This document shows positions 1 through 8,462 of a DNA stretch of 64,000 nucleotides, one piece after another. How positions within the stretch are numbered: the stretch's first letter is position 1; every line of letters starts with the position of its first letter. This DNA comes from Rikenellaceae bacterium (GTDB taxonomy: Bacteria; Bacteroidota; Bacteroidia; Bacteroidales; UBA932), in assembly GCA_003542575.1 (NCBI GenBank), contig DPKJ01000003.1, positions 62,001 to 126,000 on the forward strand, in the 5' to 3' direction. The notes below the pieces were generated by a model. It was not told the DNA's origin and searched no databases. It was given only the letters and a program-made list of their open reading frames with translations. The translations under genes were made by a program, and so were the position numbers.

Positions 1-827
1 TTGAAGCCTTTGCAGCATTAAGTAAAAAATACGACATTCCACTGATTGTTGACAACACTTTTGGGGCGGCCGGATACCTTTTCAGACCTATTGAGTACGG
101 CACTGCTGTAATAACTCACGCTGCGACAAAATGGATTGGCGGACACGGCACATCAATAGGCGGTGTAGTTGTCGACTGCGGAAATTTCAACTGGGCAAAC
201 GGTAAGTTTCCACAGTTCACAAACCCTTCGGAATCATACCACGGACTTAGTTTCTGGGATAGCTTTGGAGCAAACTCTCCACATGGGAACATAGCCTTTG
301 CCGTTAAGGCACGTGCCGAAGGTCTGCGTGATTGGGGATGCACTCTAAGCCCTTTTAACTCTTTCCTGATTCAACAAGGGTGTGAAACTCTTTCCCTGAG
401 AATGGATAAAATTCTTGGGAATGCACTTGAGCTTGCAAGTTGGCTGGAGGCTCACCCAAAGGTAGAATCTGTAAACTATCCCGGGCTTAAAAATAATCCC
501 AACCACGAAAGAGCAAAAAAATATCTGAAAAACGGATTCGGAGGTGTGTTAACATTCACCCTAAAGGCGGCTGAAAAGGGCAATGATGGTATGCCTGCAG
601 GCAAGATTCCCGATTTTGTTCACTCTCTTGAACTCATAAGTCATCTGGTAAATGTGGGAGACAATAAAACTCTCATAAGTCACTCAGCTTCTACCACACA
701 CGCACAACTTAGCGAAAAGGAACTTGCTACTGCCGGAATAGGGGCAAATATGCTCAGAATATCCCTGGGAATTGAGAATATTGAGGACATTAAAGCCGAT
801 ATTGAACAGGCATTAAGGAGGGTGTAG
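1..827 (+). CDS. metY: O-acetylhomoserine sulfhydrylase, 5' end missing (window edge)
   Basis: PLP-dependent enzyme of the Cys/Met metabolism family that makes homocysteine from O-acetylhomoserine and sulfide. The reading frame is open from the first bases of the window (codons in phase with position 3), so the gene starts upstream and only about 274 C-terminal residues are visible. The motif THAATKWIGGHG near positions 117-152 carries the Schiff-base lysine, and VDNTF just before it is the PLP-binding aspartate strand. The C-terminal segment with SLELISHLVNVGD and LISHSASTTH is typical of the O-acetylhomoserine branch rather than cystathionine synthase. The stop lies 3 nt before metX, whose product makes its substrate. 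An internal ATG at 402 is not the start because homologous sequence continues upstream. The family call is secure; the exact sulfur donor is inferred from metX. Confidence 0.93.
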   Translation, partial: EAFAALSKKYDIPLIVDNTFGAAGYLFRPIEYGTAVITHAATKWIGGHGTSIGGVVVDCGNFNWANGKFPQFTNPSESYHGLSFWDSFGANSPHGNIAFAVKARAEGLRDWGCTLSPFNSFLIQQGCETLSLRMDKILGNALELASWLEAHPKVESVNYPGLKNNPNHERAKKYLKNGFGGVLTFTLKAAEKGNDGMPAGKIPDFVHSLELISHLVNVGDNKTLISHSASTTHAQLSEKELATAGIGANMLRISLGIENIEDIKADIEQALRRV

Positions 828-830
828 CTT

Positions 831-1856
831 ATGCAGAGAAAAGTTTATAAACACGCATCACCCTTTGTGCTAGAGAGCAATGCAACCCTTGATTCAGTTG
901 AAATTTGTTATCACCAAAGCGGCACATACTCTCCGGGCAAGAGGGTAATATGGATATGTCATGCTCTTACTGCCAACTCAAATCCACAAGAGTGGTGGAG
1001 CGGGCTGGTAGGGCCGGGCAAACTCTTTGACCCCGAAAAATATCATGTGATCTGTGCCAATATGTTGGGTTCATGTTATGGCAGTACAGGCCCGGCCTCA
1101 AAAGGAGTTAACGGCAAACCTCATTTACTTGACTTTCCGGATATTACAGTGCGTGACACTGTTGCTGCCCACAACATGCTCAGAGAGCATCTTGGAATTG
1201 AGCAAATTGATTTGATAATCGGAGGCTCTATCGGAGGATTTCAGGCACTTGAATGGAGCATTATGTATCCTAAAGTGGTTAAGAACCTGGTGCTGATAGG
1301 CTGTAATGCGGCAGTATCGCCCTGGGGAGCAGCATTCAACGAATCTCAGAGAATGGCACTTCTGGCAGACCCCTCATTCAGAGAGCAAAAAGATATAAAC
1401 GGAGGCAAAGCCGGGCTTGAGACGGCCAGATCAATCGCTCTTTTATCGTATAGATCCTATGAGGGATACGGCAAAAGTCAGGGAGAGGATAACAACAATT
1501 TTACCTTCGCTTCAAAGGCGTGCAGCTACCAAAGGCATCAGGGTGAAAAGCTATCAAAAAGATTTGATGCATACTCATATTATACCCTAACTAAATCTGT
1601 TGACAGTCACAATGTTGCAAGAGGAAGAGGAAGCATTGAGAGGGCACTTTTGTCAGTTGAGGCATCTACACTTGTTATAGGCATTGATACAGATAACCTG
1701 TTTCCATTGGAGGAGCAGATATTTTTAAGTAGAAAAATTAAGGGGGCAAGGCTGGCTATTATCAAATCTCTTTATGGCCATGATGGATTTCTGCTCGAAT
1801 GGGAGCAGACTGAAAGTATTATCAGGAACAACTTTCAACTTTTTAACAATAACTAA
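831..1856 (+). CDS. metX: Homoserine O-acetyltransferase
   Basis: Alpha/beta-hydrolase-fold acyltransferase (341 aa) that acetylates homoserine with acetyl-CoA, the committed step to methionine. The nucleophile elbow GGSIGGFQALEW places the catalytic serine at residue 133; the triad is completed by an aspartate in the TDNLFP segment (about residue 288) and the histidine in YGHDGF (about residue 317). The ATG is preceded by AGGAGG inside the last codons of metY, a good Shine-Dalgarno that is uncommon in Bacteroidota and supports this start. The stop lies 2 nt before the aspartokinase/homoserine dehydrogenase gene, so both are almost certainly co-transcribed. Succinyl specificity (MetA-like function within the MetX family) cannot be fully excluded by eye, but the neighbouring O-acetylhomoserine sulfhydrylase favours acetyl-CoA. 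Confidence 0.93.
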   Translation: MQRKVYKHASPFVLESNATLDSVEICYHQSGTYSPGKRVIWICHALTANSNPQEWWSGLVGPGKLFDPEKYHVICANMLGSCYGSTGPASKGVNGKPHLLDFPDITVRDTVAAHNMLREHLGIEQIDLIIGGSIGGFQALEWSIMYPKVVKNLVLIGCNAAVSPWGAAFNESQRMALLADPSFREQKDINGGKAGLETARSIALLSYRSYEGYGKSQGEDNNNFTFASKACSYQRHQGEKLSKRFDAYSYYTLTKSVDSHNVARGRGSIERALLSVEASTLVIGIDTDNLFPLEEQIFLSRKIKGARLAIIKSLYGHDGFLLEWEQTESIIRNNFQLFNNN

Positions 1857-1858
1857 TT

Positions 1859-4297
1859 ATGCAAGTACTAAAATTCGGCGGGAGCTCGGTTGCAAATGCA
1901 GCCAACATTTCAAAGGTAGCCTCCATAGTAGCGGAGGCAGTGAAAAGAGACAGAACAATTCTGATTGCCTCGGCAATCGGAGGTTGTACAGATAAGCTCA
2001 TCCTGACGGGAAAACTTGCATCCTCCAAGGATACCGAATACAAAGAGATAATTACAAATTTGGAGAGAAGGCACAAAGAGATAACTGAGCAACTAATTCC
2101 GCAAGGCTATAGAGAGCCCGTTGAGCAGAGGTGTTCGGAGCTGTTTGTGAAGCTCAGGGAGATCTGCGAAGGAATTTCATTAGTGGGAGAGCTTACTCCG
2201 GCATCGTCAGATGTTGTAGTAAGTTTCGGAGAGTTGCTCTCAACATCAATTATCTCTGCAAAACTGACATCAATGGGCATAAACAATGTTTGGACAGATG
2301 CTCGTAAATTTATAAAAACAATCCGGGTTAACTCGGCTAACATAGTAGATACCAATGAAACATACAAAAGAATGGGCGAATACCTGCAGGCAAACGGAAC
2401 AAGGTTGTACGTTGTCCCGGGATTTATTGCCAGCGACAATGAAGAGCGAACAACCACCCTTGGCAGGGGCGGTTCAGATTATACCGCCTCGCTCTTTGCA
2501 GCAGGGACAGGAGCAAGAGTTCTTGAAATCTGGACAGATGTAAGCGGAATGATGACTGCCGACCCCAGAATTGTACCTGAGGCCCGCACCATTGATCACA
2601 TTTCATACAAAGAGGCTCTTGAACTTTCGCACTTTGGGGCTAAAGTTGTTTACCCTCCTACAATTCAGCCCGTTGTAAGAAAAGCAATTCCCATAATTGT
2701 CAAAAACACCTTTGACCCAAAGGGGCCATCAACAATAATTGAGAGGTATCCACCCGAAAACAAGAGCAAGATTCGCGGAATCTCAAGCAGCAACCGCATA
2801 GCACTACTCTCACTTGAGGGGAGCGGAATGGTAGGCATTCCGGGTTACTCGGGAAGATTCTTTACAGCCCTTGCCAACGCCTCTATAAATGTAATTCTCA
2901 TAACACAAGCCTCTTCGCTTCACACTATGTGCGTAGCTGTTGAGGAGGCAGATGCAGTGAGGGCAGGATTAGCTGTAGATGAGGCATTTGCCTACGAAAT
3001 AAGCATTAATAAGGTTAACAAAGTGGTGGTTGAGAAGGGATTTTCGATTGTCACTCTTGTAGGAGATGATATGAAAAACCAATCCGGCACCGGGGGCAGA
3101 ATGTTTGACGCTCTGGGCAGGGCAGGAATAAACCTCAGGGCAATAGCACAAGGCTCTTCGGAGAGAAACATCTCAACCATAATTGCAGCAGCGGATACCA
3201 ATAACGCAATTAAGGAGATTCATGATGAATTTTTCGGGACAAGAAAGAGGAGAATCAACCTCTTCATTGCAGGGTTCGGGAATGTAGGCAAAGAACTTGT
3301 TTCGCTCATTGGCCAACAGGTGAACGAACTATATGCAACAAAAAATGTAAGCGTAGTAATCACCGGAATTTGCACAAGCAAGATGATGGTGGTGAGAAAA
3401 GAGGGCATTAACCCGGCCGAAGCAGAACAGGCCCTACAAGAGGGAGAGAGAGCCGACATCAACTCCTTTATTCGTCAGGCCTCTTTTGCAGCTCCCCGGA
3501 ATGCAGTATTTGCCGACTGTACAGCTGACCCTTCTGTAGCTTCACTTTACGGTGAAATCTTTTTCAAAGGGATTTCGGTTGTTACCTGCAACAAAATTGC
3601 ACTTGCCTCCGATTCCGATAACTATCAATCTCTCAAAAGAGGAACATACGAAAACGGTGTCAGACTATTCTACGAAACAACAGCAGGAGCTGCCCTCCCC
3701 CTATTATCAACAATAGAACGCCTTAAGGAGAGCGGCGAGAAGATAGTCTCTCTGGAAGCAATCCTATCGGGAACACTCAACTACCTCTTTAGCAACTATG
3801 ATGGAACAAAAACTTTTGCATCCCTTATTAAAGAGGCAAAAGAGGCCGGATACACCGAACCTGACCCAAGAACTGACCTTTCTGGAGGTGATGTTGTAAG
3901 AAAGTGCACAATCATAGCCAGAGAGTGCGGGTTTCATCTTGAGCAGAGCAATGTTAAGACAGAGCCTGCAATTGAGGCCTCATTAATGTCAGGCTGCATT
4001 GAAGAGTTCTACAAAAAAGTTGAGAAGGCAGAGAAGAGCATAAGTGAGAAGTTTGCAGAGGCTGCCCAAAAGGGAGAGAGGCTGAAATACATTGCCTCCA
4101 TTAAAGATGGAGAGTATTCGGTTGGAATAAAAAGTATTGGCCCTGAACACCCGCTCTATAACATAAACGGAACAAATAACTCTCTAATGATCAAGACATC
4201 TAATTACCCCGATGGAGTTGTTATAACCGGAGCGGGAGCAGGCGCAAGGGTAACCGCCGGGGGCGTATTGAACGATATTTTAAGAGCAGCAATTTAA
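1859..4297 (+). CDS. thrA: Bifunctional aspartokinase / homoserine dehydrogenase
   Basis: A fused 812 aa enzyme catalysing the first and third steps of the aspartate pathway: aspartate to aspartyl phosphate, and aspartate semialdehyde to homoserine. The N-terminal kinase opens with the signature KFGGSSVAN and contains TTTLGRGGSDYTA around residue 200. Two ACT-type regulatory segments follow (about residues 300-450, with ALLSLEGSGMVGIPG and IVTLVGDDM). The C-terminal homoserine dehydrogenase begins near residue 460 with the Rossmann motif IAGFGNVGKEL and has the catalytic region EAILSGTLNYLF and GYTEPDPRTDLSGGDVVRK. It sits between metX and asd in one operon. ThrA (threonine-inhibited) and MetL (methionine pathway) cannot be distinguished from the sequence alone; the fusion itself is clear. 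Confidence 0.95.
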   Translation: MQVLKFGGSSVANAANISKVASIVAEAVKRDRTILIASAIGGCTDKLILTGKLASSKDTEYKEIITNLERRHKEITEQLIPQGYREPVEQRCSELFVKLREICEGISLVGELTPASSDVVVSFGELLSTSIISAKLTSMGINNVWTDARKFIKTIRVNSANIVDTNETYKRMGEYLQANGTRLYVVPGFIASDNEERTTTLGRGGSDYTASLFAAGTGARVLEIWTDVSGMMTADPRIVPEARTIDHISYKEALELSHFGAKVVYPPTIQPVVRKAIPIIVKNTFDPKGPSTIIERYPPENKSKIRGISSSNRIALLSLEGSGMVGIPGYSGRFFTALANASINVILITQASSLHTMCVAVEEADAVRAGLAVDEAFAYEISINKVNKVVVEKGFSIVTLVGDDMKNQSGTGGRMFDALGRAGINLRAIAQGSSERNISTIIAAADTNNAIKEIHDEFFGTRKRRINLFIAGFGNVGKELVSLIGQQVNELYATKNVSVVITGICTSKMMVVRKEGINPAEAEQALQEGERADINSFIRQASFAAPRNAVFADCTADPSVASLYGEIFFKGISVVTCNKIALASDSDNYQSLKRGTYENGVRLFYETTAGAALPLLSTIERLKESGEKIVSLEAILSGTLNYLFSNYDGTKTFASLIKEAKEAGYTEPDPRTDLSGGDVVRKCTIIARECGFHLEQSNVKTEPAIEASLMSGCIEEFYKKVEKAEKSISEKFAEAAQKGERLKYIASIKDGEYSVGIKSIGPEHPLYNINGTNNSLMIKTSNYPDGVVITGAGAGARVTAGGVLNDILRAAI

Positions 4298-4322
4298 AAA
4301 CAGCGTTTAACAGGATATTTAT

Positions 4323-5339
4323 ATGAAAATAGCAGTCGTAGGAGCTACCGGCCTGGTAGGAACTAAAATGCTGGAGGTTCTGGCAGAGAGGGACTTTCCC
4401 GTAACCGAACTCATTCCCGTTGCATCTGAAAGGTCAGCAGGCAGGAGTATCTATTTCAAGGGAAAGGAGTACAAGGTTGTAACACCAAAAGAGGCAATTG
4501 AAATGAGACCACAGATTGCCCTCTTCTCTGCCGGAGCCGCCACTTCGGGTGAGTGGGCGCCCAAATTTGCAGCTGCCGGTTGCCGGGTTGTTGACAACTC
4601 ATCCCGATGGAGAATGGGGCAAGGTATTAAGTTAATTGTACCCGAAGTAAACGGTAATACTCTTACAGAGAGCGATATGATAATTGCCAACCCCAACTGT
4701 TCTACCATTCAGATGGTGGTAGCGCTCAATCTTTTACATGCAAACTTCAAGCTCAGGAGAATTATTGTCTCAACATACCAATCTGTAACAGGAAGCGGTA
4801 TCAAAGGCATTAATCAACTCACCAACGAGCGGGAAGCTGGTTTTCAGGCAACAGCTTCAGCAGAGTCAGCTCCCTCTGCTTTGCCATACCAATCAGCCTA
4901 CCCATATCAGATAGACATGAACCTCATCCCCCAGATTGATACCTTTCTCGATAACGGATACACAAAAGAGGAGATGAAGATGGTGAATGAGACCAAGAAG
5001 ATAATGGGCGATGAATCAATTGCCGTTAGTGCAACAACGGTAAGGGTTCCGGTGGTTGGTGGCCACTCCGAAAGCGTGAATGCAGAGTTTGAAAAACCAT
5101 TTGAACTCAAAGATATCCTCCGCATTCTAAAAGAGAGCCCCGGTGTTCTCCTCTCTGACGAAAAATCTGAGACCCCCTACCCTATGCCTCTTTTTGCACA
5201 AAACAGAGATGAGGTTTTCGTTGGAAGGGTCAGAAGAGACCTCTCTTGTGAAAATGCTATAAATATGTGGGTTGTCTCAGACAATCTTCGCAAGGGAGCA
5301 GCCACTAATGCTGTGCAGATTGCAGAACTTTTCCTGTAG
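4323..5339 (+). CDS. asd: Aspartate-semialdehyde dehydrogenase
   Basis: NADPH-dependent reduction of aspartyl-4-phosphate to aspartate semialdehyde, the step between the two activities of the fused enzyme encoded just upstream. The 338 aa protein has the Rossmann start IAVVGATGLVGTKMLEVL, the active-site loop IANPNCSTIQM with the catalytic cysteine at residue 126, and the substrate-binding histidine in VVGGHSESVNAEF. Length and motif spacing are those of the standard family. It starts 25 nt after the thrA stop and appears to be the last gene of the metY-metX-thrA-asd operon; 91 nt of intergenic sequence with a likely new promoter follow before parE. Confidence 0.96.
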   Translation: MKIAVVGATGLVGTKMLEVLAERDFPVTELIPVASERSAGRSIYFKGKEYKVVTPKEAIEMRPQIALFSAGAATSGEWAPKFAAAGCRVVDNSSRWRMGQGIKLIVPEVNGNTLTESDMIIANPNCSTIQMVVALNLLHANFKLRRIIVSTYQSVTGSGIKGINQLTNEREAGFQATASAESAPSALPYQSAYPYQIDMNLIPQIDTFLDNGYTKEEMKMVNETKKIMGDESIAVSATTVRVPVVGGHSESVNAEFEKPFELKDILRILKESPGVLLSDEKSETPYPMPLFAQNRDEVFVGRVRRDLSCENAINMWVVSDNLRKGAATNAVQIAELFL

Positions 5340-5400
5340 GAATGTTCTTATTTTGTTTATAACCTGCTTTGTCGAATGTACTCATAAGCGTTAAAATTTT

Positions 5401-5408
5401 TAACTTTG
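5401..5408 (+). promoter_or_regulatory. Candidate -7 promoter element upstream of parE
   Basis: TAACTTTG matches the Bacteroidota -7 consensus TAnnTTTG and lies 22 nt before the parE ATG in the gap after asd. No TTTG at the expected -33 spacing is visible, so this is only a candidate. Confidence 0.4.
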
Positions 5409-5430
5409 TACAAAATTCCCAAAAACCCAT

Positions 5431-7266
5431 ATGAGTACATATACAGAGAAAGAGGTCAAAACCCTGGAGTGGAACGAGCATATCCGCAGAAGGCCGGGTA
5501 TGTACATTGGAAAACTAGGAGACGGAGCTTCGCCTGATGACGGAATTTATGTACTGTTAAAAGAGGTTATGGATAACTCCGTTGACGAATACGCAATGGG
5601 TTTCGGCAAAAGCATCTCCATTACCATTGAGAACAGGGTTGTAACCGTAAGAGATTACGGGAGGGGTATTCCGCTGGGTTCGCTAGTTGATGTAGCTAGC
5701 AGAATGAACACCGGAGCAAAATATGACAGCAAGGCATTTAAAAAATCGGTAGGTCTAAACGGAGTAGGTATTAAGGCGGTAAACGCACTCTCCGTTGCAT
5801 TCTATATACAGGCATTTCGTGATGGCGAGAGCCAGTACGCAAGATTCAGCAGAGGTGAATTGATAGAGGAGAGCCGCATTCTTTCAAACGAGAAAAACGG
5901 AACCCTTGTGCAATTTACCGCAGACGAGGAGCTCTTCGGGAACTTCGTTTTCAATATGGAGTTTATCGAAAGCATGGTTCGCAACTACTCCTACCTTAAC
6001 ACCGGACTGCAGATAAAACTGAACGGAGCAGAATTCGTATCCAGAAACGGACTCCTTGACCTGCTTAACGAGTCTCTCACAAAAGAGCCATTCTATCCGC
6101 CAATTCACCTCAAGGGAGATGACATTGAGATTGCACTTACCCACGGCAACGACTACGGCGAGGGCATTTCATCTTTTGTAAACGGTCAGTTCACAACACA
6201 AGGCGGTACACATCTGGCTGCGTTTCGTGAGGCGGTTGCCAAAACCATAAAGGATTTCTTTAAAAGGGACTTTGATCCGAGCGATGTTCGCCAAAGCATG
6301 ATTGCCGCAGTGAGTATTAAGGTTCAGGAACCTGTATTTGAATCACAAACCAAAACCAAGCTTGGCTCAAAAGAGATTGCCCCCGGAGGAACCAGCATCA
6401 GAAATTTCATTGGCGACTTTTTAAAGGAGCACCTTGACAACTACCTCCACAGACACCCCGATGCCGCCGACACAATGCTTCGCAAGATTCTTGATTCAGA
6501 GAAAGAGCGCAAAGCAATTTCGGGCATTCAGAAACTTGCCAGAGAGAGGGCAAAAAAGGCCAATCTTCACAACAAAAAGCTTCGTGACTGCAGGGTTCAC
6601 TACAACGACAAACACGAAAGGGCATTAGACAGTACACTCTTCATTACCGAGGGAGATTCGGCAAGTGGTTCTATAACCAAGAGCCGTGATGTTGTTTCTC
6701 AGGCAGTATTCTCACTTAAGGGTAAACCTCAAAACTCATACGGGCTGAGCAAAAAAATTGTTTACGAAAACGAAGAGTTCAACCTGCTTCAGGCAGCACT
6801 TAATATAGAGGAGGATCTTGAAAACCTCCGCTACAATCAGATAGTAATAGCCACCGATGCCGACGTTGACGGTATGCACATCCGTCTTCTCCTGCTAACC
6901 TTCTTCCTGCAATTTTTCCCCGATCTAATCCGTCAGGGACACTTGTACATACTTCAAACCCCTCTTTTTAGAGTACGAAATAAAAAAGAGACAATATACT
7001 GCTATTCAGGTGAAGAGCGCGACAAGGCAATCAGAAAACTTGGAACCAACCCCGAGATTACCCGCTTTAAAGGTCTTGGAGAGATCTCCCCTGACGAGTT
7101 CAAATATTTTATTGGCGAGAGCATCCGCCTTGAGAAGGTACGCCTTGGCAACGACGACAATATTCCCGAACTGCTTGAGTTTTACATGGGCAAAAACACC
7201 CCTGACAGACAAAACTTCATAAAAGCCAACCTCCGCTCCGATGTAATTGTTGAGGAGGCGGTATAA
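5431..7266 (+). CDS. parE: DNA topoisomerase IV subunit B (ParE-type)
   Basis: ATPase subunit (611 aa) of a type IIA topoisomerase. The GHKL ATPase domain shows KEVMDNSVDEYAMG with the catalytic glutamate and Mg-binding asparagine, RDYGRGIP and GLNGVGIKAVNAL. The transducer domain follows, then the TOPRIM domain with ITEGDSASGS near residue 407 and the metal-binding DADVDG near residue 475. The lack of a long GyrB insertion, the short length and the motif LRRRPGMYIG-like start (IRRRPGMYIG) fit ParE of Bacteroidota, though GyrB and ParE are paralogues and the distinction is inferred. ParC, commonly the next gene in this phylum, is not present: the stop codon abuts a non-coding repeat cluster. 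ParC must be elsewhere or beyond the window. Confidence 0.88.
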   Translation: MSTYTEKEVKTLEWNEHIRRRPGMYIGKLGDGASPDDGIYVLLKEVMDNSVDEYAMGFGKSISITIENRVVTVRDYGRGIPLGSLVDVASRMNTGAKYDSKAFKKSVGLNGVGIKAVNALSVAFYIQAFRDGESQYARFSRGELIEESRILSNEKNGTLVQFTADEELFGNFVFNMEFIESMVRNYSYLNTGLQIKLNGAEFVSRNGLLDLLNESLTKEPFYPPIHLKGDDIEIALTHGNDYGEGISSFVNGQFTTQGGTHLAAFREAVAKTIKDFFKRDFDPSDVRQSMIAAVSIKVQEPVFESQTKTKLGSKEIAPGGTSIRNFIGDFLKEHLDNYLHRHPDAADTMLRKILDSEKERKAISGIQKLARERAKKANLHNKKLRDCRVHYNDKHERALDSTLFITEGDSASGSITKSRDVVSQAVFSLKGKPQNSYGLSKKIVYENEEFNLLQAALNIEEDLENLRYNQIVIATDADVDGMHIRLLLLTFFLQFFPDLIRQGHLYILQTPLFRVRNKKETIYCYSGEERDKAIRKLGTNPEITRFKGLGEISPDEFKYFIGESIRLEKVRLGNDDNIPELLEFYMGKNTPDRQNFIKANLRSDVIVEEAV

Positions 7267-7290
7267 TTCTCCGCGCCACTCTCTTCTTTT

Positions 7291-7509
7291 TTCCAACTCC
7301 TCAACTCCGGCAACAAATTGTTTTGGGTTTATTTACCCAAATCTCTCAACTCCGGCAACCGATTGTTTTGGGGTACCCTCTAATTTTCCTGGTACTTTGC
7401 GGCGACTGCGGAACTCCTCCCTTTGGTCGTCAAACAGTCCTCGTCGTTCCCGAAAAGTAGCCGCAGAAAATTATCGGAAAACAAATGTTGCCTTCGAGTT
7501 GAGGATTTG
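7291..7509. repeat. Repeat module A, copy 1 (219 bp)
   Basis: First of three nearly identical 219 bp modules (7291, 7672, 8095). Each begins ttccaactcctcaactccgg and ends gttgccttcgagttgagg plus a few bases. The ends are imperfect inverted repeats: CTCAACTCCGGCAAC at 7300-7314 against GTTGCCTTCGAGTTGAG at 7487-7503. Inside, the string CAACTCCGGCAAC occurs twice as a direct repeat around a small hairpin (TTTGGGT, 6 nt loop, ACCCAAA), followed by GGTACC. An open frame runs through each copy, but it exists because the DNA is conserved and has no independent support as a gene. Confidence 0.9.
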
Positions 7510-7536
7510 TACAATAGTTTGCAAAAGGCAAATGCG

Positions 7537-7671
7537 ATTTTAAGTTGCTTCACAAACAACTGATTTTCTTATAAATACGGAATTGACTCAACTGTTTTCA
7601 ACTCCTTCAATTTTATATCGTGCTTGTTATGTGTAACTTACAACGCAACTTAAAATTCCACCTTTTTTGTT
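7537..7671. repeat. Repeat module B, copy 1 (about 135 bp)
   Basis: Spacer module between A copies 1 and 2. It is bounded by inverted ends, ATTTTAAGTTG at 7537-7547 and CAACTTAAAAT at 7646-7656, and closely matches the module between A copies 2 and 3. A 27 bp unique stretch (7510-7536) separates it from A copy 1. Confidence 0.85.
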
Positions 7672-7890
7672 TTCCAACTCCTCAACTCCGGCAACCGATT
7701 GTTTTGGGTTTATTTACCCAAATCTCTCAACTCCGGCAACAGATTGTTTTAGGGTACCCTCAAATTTTCCTGGTACTTTGCGGCGACTGCGGAACTCCTC
7801 CCTTTGGTCGTCAAACAGTCCTCGTCGTTTCCACAAAGTAGCCGCTGAAAATTATCGGAAAACAAATGTTGCCTTCGAGTTGAGGATTTG
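7672..7890. repeat. Repeat module A, copy 2 (219 bp)
   Basis: Same length and same ends as copy 1, differing by a few substitutions. Inverted ends CTCAACTCCGGCAAC at 7681-7695 and GTTGCCTTCGAGTTGAG at 7868-7884. A 69 bp stretch unique to this copy (7891-7959) follows before module B copy 2; it includes AT-rich sequence with no match to the 27 bp stretch after copy 1. Confidence 0.9.
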
Positions 7891-7959
7891 CTCAGTAGGT
7901 CATAAAGTCTTGGTAGAAATTATATATCTGTATAAATATTCGGTTTTTTCGGAAGTTGT

Positions 7960-8094
7960 ATTTTAAGTTGTTTCATAAACAACTGATTAGCTTATAAATA
8001 CGGAATTGACTTAACTGTTTTCAACTCTGTCAATTTTATATCATGCTTGTTATGTGCAACTTACAACACAACTTAAAATTCCACTTTTTTTGCT
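7960..8094. repeat. Repeat module B, copy 2 (about 135 bp)
   Basis: Second B module, colinear with copy 1 and of the same length. Bounded by ATTTTAAGTTG (7960-7970) and CAACTTAAAAT (8069-8079). Shared internal blocks include cttataaatacggaattgac and the text around catgcttgttatgtg. Confidence 0.85.
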
Positions 8095-8313
8095 TTCCAA
8101 CTCCTCAACTCCGGCAACCGATTGTTTTGGGTTTATTTACCCAAATCTCTCAACTCCGGCAACAGATTGTTTTAGGGTACCCTCAAATTTTCCTGGTACT
8201 TTGCGGCGACTGCGGAACACCTCCCTTCGGTCGTCAAACAGTCCTCGTCGTTCCCGAAAAGTAGCCGCAGAAAATTATCGGAAAACAAATGTTGCCTTCG
8301 AGTTGAGGGTTTG
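8095..8313. repeat. Repeat module A, copy 3 (219 bp)
   Basis: Third A module, ending the A-B-A-B-A cluster. Inverted ends at 8104-8118 and 8291-8307. It is followed by about 19 nt of unique sequence and then the 130 bp inverted-repeat element. Confidence 0.9.
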
Positions 8314-8332
8314 AGAATTTGCTCAACGCAAA

Positions 8333-8462
8333 AATCTCCGCGCCAGTTTGTGGTATATAATTAATTATTAGGCAGTTAAAAATGAGCCAAATCTATAATA
8401 AAATTTGGCTCATTTTTATGTTGCTTTATTCCAACCAGTTACCACAAACTGGCGCGGAGATT
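8333..8462. repeat. 130 bp element with perfect 23 bp inverted ends
   Basis: Positions 8333-8355 are the exact reverse complement of 8440-8462 (23 of 23). Each end carries the string TCTCCGCGCCA (or its complement). The interior contains a separate 15 bp hairpin (8378-8417). The right end includes two bases of the TAA stop codon of the AraC-type gene on the minus strand. The same TCTCCGCGCCA string also follows the parE stop codon at 7268-7278. No transposase and no clear target duplication are visible. Confidence 0.85.
8378..8417. terminator. Bidirectional hairpin terminator candidate
   Basis: Perfect 15 bp stem (8378-8392 pairing with 8403-8417) containing AATGAGCCAAAT, with a 10 nt loop, an A-run on the left and a T-run on the right. 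This would terminate transcription arriving from parE and the repeats on the plus strand and, read in reverse, from the AraC operon on the minus strand. Confidence 0.75.

Noticed and set aside
402..827. A short separate gene starting at the ATG at 402.
   Set aside because: The same frame is open from the window start and encodes the PLP lysine motif upstream, so this is the C-terminal part of metY.
7291..8313. CRISPR array.
   Set aside because: Repeats are 219 and 135 bp with unequal spacers, far outside CRISPR dimensions, and no cas gene is present.
7247..8314. Three similar open frames of about 86-99 codons inside the A modules (start near 7247, 7667 and 8054), with shared text STPATDCFGFIYPN.
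   Set aside because: The protein similarity follows automatically from DNA repeats. The first frame begins inside parE, the flanks do not conserve a start, and no ribosome binding site or domain is visible.
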